Assembly (NCBI GenBank): GCA_964473045.1
Contig: CAYYMX010000030.1
Coordinates: forward strand, 1-14,656
Length of the DNA: 14,656 bases
From: CAYYMX01 sp964473045
Lineage (GTDB): Bacteria > Pseudomonadota > Alphaproteobacteria > Methylaequorales > Methylaequoraceae
Reading direction: 5' to 3'
The notes under the pieces are model-generated. The model was not told where the DNA came from. It saw only the letters and a program-made list of their open reading frames with translations, and did not search any database. This document shows positions 14,052 through 14,656 of this stretch, one piece after another. Position 1 is the first letter of the stretch, and each line of letters opens with the position of its first letter. The position numbers and the translations under genes are program-made.

Positions 14052-14456
14052 ATGAAAAAAATTCATACCATAAGTTTTAACATTTATTATGAGGATACAG
14101 ATTCAACAGGTTATACCTACCATACTTCCTACCTTCGGATAGCAGAAAGAGCAAGAACAGAATTGTTAAGAAATTTTTTTTCTGATTTAATAGAGAAAAT
14201 TCACGAAAATTTTTTTTTTTTTGTTGTTAGGAAGATTGAAGTGGACTTCATTAAACCATCATATTTGTTTGATAAACTAAAAATAGATACTTTTTACTTG
14301 GATAATAAGTTTACATCTTTGTCACTTCAACATGACATAATTAAGAATAACGATTTGATTTGTAGAATCTTTGTTAAACTAGTTTGGATTAATGGTAAAT
14401 CAAAAAAACCGTTAAGGGTACCAAGTAATTTAATTTCTAGATTTAAGTCTTTGTAA
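14052..14456 (+). CDS. ybgC: Acyl-CoA thioesterase YbgC (4HBT hot-dog fold)
   Basis: YbgC-type thioesterases hydrolyse acyl-CoA or acyl-ACP and are encoded at the head of tol-pal operons, linked to envelope phospholipid metabolism. ATG at 14052 gives 134 residues. IYYEDTDSTGYTYHTSYLRIAE contains the catalytic Asp (D17) and His (H24), followed by ERARTELL. FVVRKIEVDFIKPSYLFDKL is the central strand pair. The variable GG of the family motif (AGGVVYH) reads TGYTYH. A run of 13 T (14210-14222) encodes four Phe; the surrounding family pattern is in register, so no frameshift is inferred. It starts one base after the ruvB stop and ends 17 bases before tolQ. Confidence 0.93.
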   Translation: MKKIHTISFNIYYEDTDSTGYTYHTSYLRIAERARTELLRNFFSDLIEKIHENFFFFVVRKIEVDFIKPSYLFDKLKIDTFYLDNKFTSLSLQHDIIKNNDLICRIFVKLVWINGKSKKPLRVPSNLISRFKSL

Positions 14457-14473
14457 GTTGTATAAAGTTTATT

Positions 14474-14656
14474 ATGAATGAAACCGTAGAAAAAGTTACT
14501 TTGGAAGAGTCAAGAGACTTTTCACTTTTTACTCTTTTTTTTGATGCTGATATAATAGTTAAACTTGTAATTATTATCCTTCTTCTAGCATCGGTTTGGT
14601 CCTGGGCAATTATATTTGCAAAATATAATAATCTTAGGAGTGTGCTTGACGATACA
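14474..14656 (+). CDS. tolQ: Tol-Pal system protein TolQ (partial, N-terminal 61 residues)
   Basis: TolQ is the proton-channel subunit that, with TolR, energises TolA across the periplasm to maintain outer-membrane constriction at division. Only the first 61 codons are in the window and the frame stays open to the right edge. MNETVEKVTLEESRDFSLFT is a short cytoplasmic or peripheral lead. FFDADIIVKLVIIILLLASV then WSWAIIFAKY matches the first TolQ transmembrane helix, including the typical VWSWAII motif. Its place after ybgC confirms the call. It is a distinct relative of the TolQ/MotA-like gene on the minus strand (start at 3491). Confidence 0.94.
   Translation, partial: MNETVEKVTLEESRDFSLFTLFFDADIIVKLVIIILLLASVWSWAIIFAKYNNLRSVLDDT

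Noticed and set aside
14204..14225. Possible terminator at the T-run near the end of ybgC
   Set aside because: It lies within an intact coding frame and no GC-rich stem precedes it.

Overview
The window is an AT-rich (roughly 30% G+C by eye), very gene-dense piece of a bacterial chromosome. Gene content and order point to a streamlined, probably free-living alphaproteobacterium of the marine low-GC kind. The supports are the yebC-ruvC-ruvA-ruvB-ybgC-tolQ run, a small DUF4164-position gene next to zapA, 5-formyl-THF cyclo-ligase and a TIGR00282 phosphoesterase, and the gap/thiE/efp/IMPase/MotA-like/OmpA-like/rpmE neighbourhood. The placement is by gene order and protein resemblance, not by a search. 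No RNA gene, insertion sequence, CRISPR array or phage gene was seen. No stretch above 300 bases lacks a gene; the longest non-coding gaps are 79 and 60 bases, both between divergent genes.

Layout. (1) 1-831, minus strand: a PIG3-type quinone oxidoreductase that runs off the left edge, preceded by rpmE (ribosomal protein L31). (2) 892-1483, plus strand: cyaY (frataxin) overlapping a two-helix membrane protein of the DUF6787 type. (3) 1486-9324, minus strand: one tightly packed operon-like run in transcription order gap, a 123-residue unknown, thiE, efp, a degenerate inositol-monophosphatase-like protein, an 823-residue secreted Lys/Glu/Arg rod, a TolQ/MotA-like channel and a MotB/OmpA-like protein. 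Its genes overlap, abut or lie within 18 bases of each other. (4) 9404-14656, plus strand: DUF4164-position micro-gene, zapA, ygfA, TIGR00282 phosphoesterase, yebC, ruvC, ruvA, ruvB, ybgC and the start of tolQ, again with start/stop overlaps nearly throughout.

Functionally, the plus-strand run is conserved housekeeping: cell division, folate, regulation, Holliday-junction resolution and the start of the Tol envelope system. The minus-strand run joins glycolysis, thiamine and translation genes to an apparent envelope machine. That machine combines an inner-membrane ion-channel-like protein, a partner with a MotB-type transmembrane aspartate and intact peptidoglycan-binding domain, and an exported rod about 490 residues long ending in a degenerate OmpA-like domain. 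Together with the IMPase-like protein that has lost most metal-site residues, this is the least explained part of the window.
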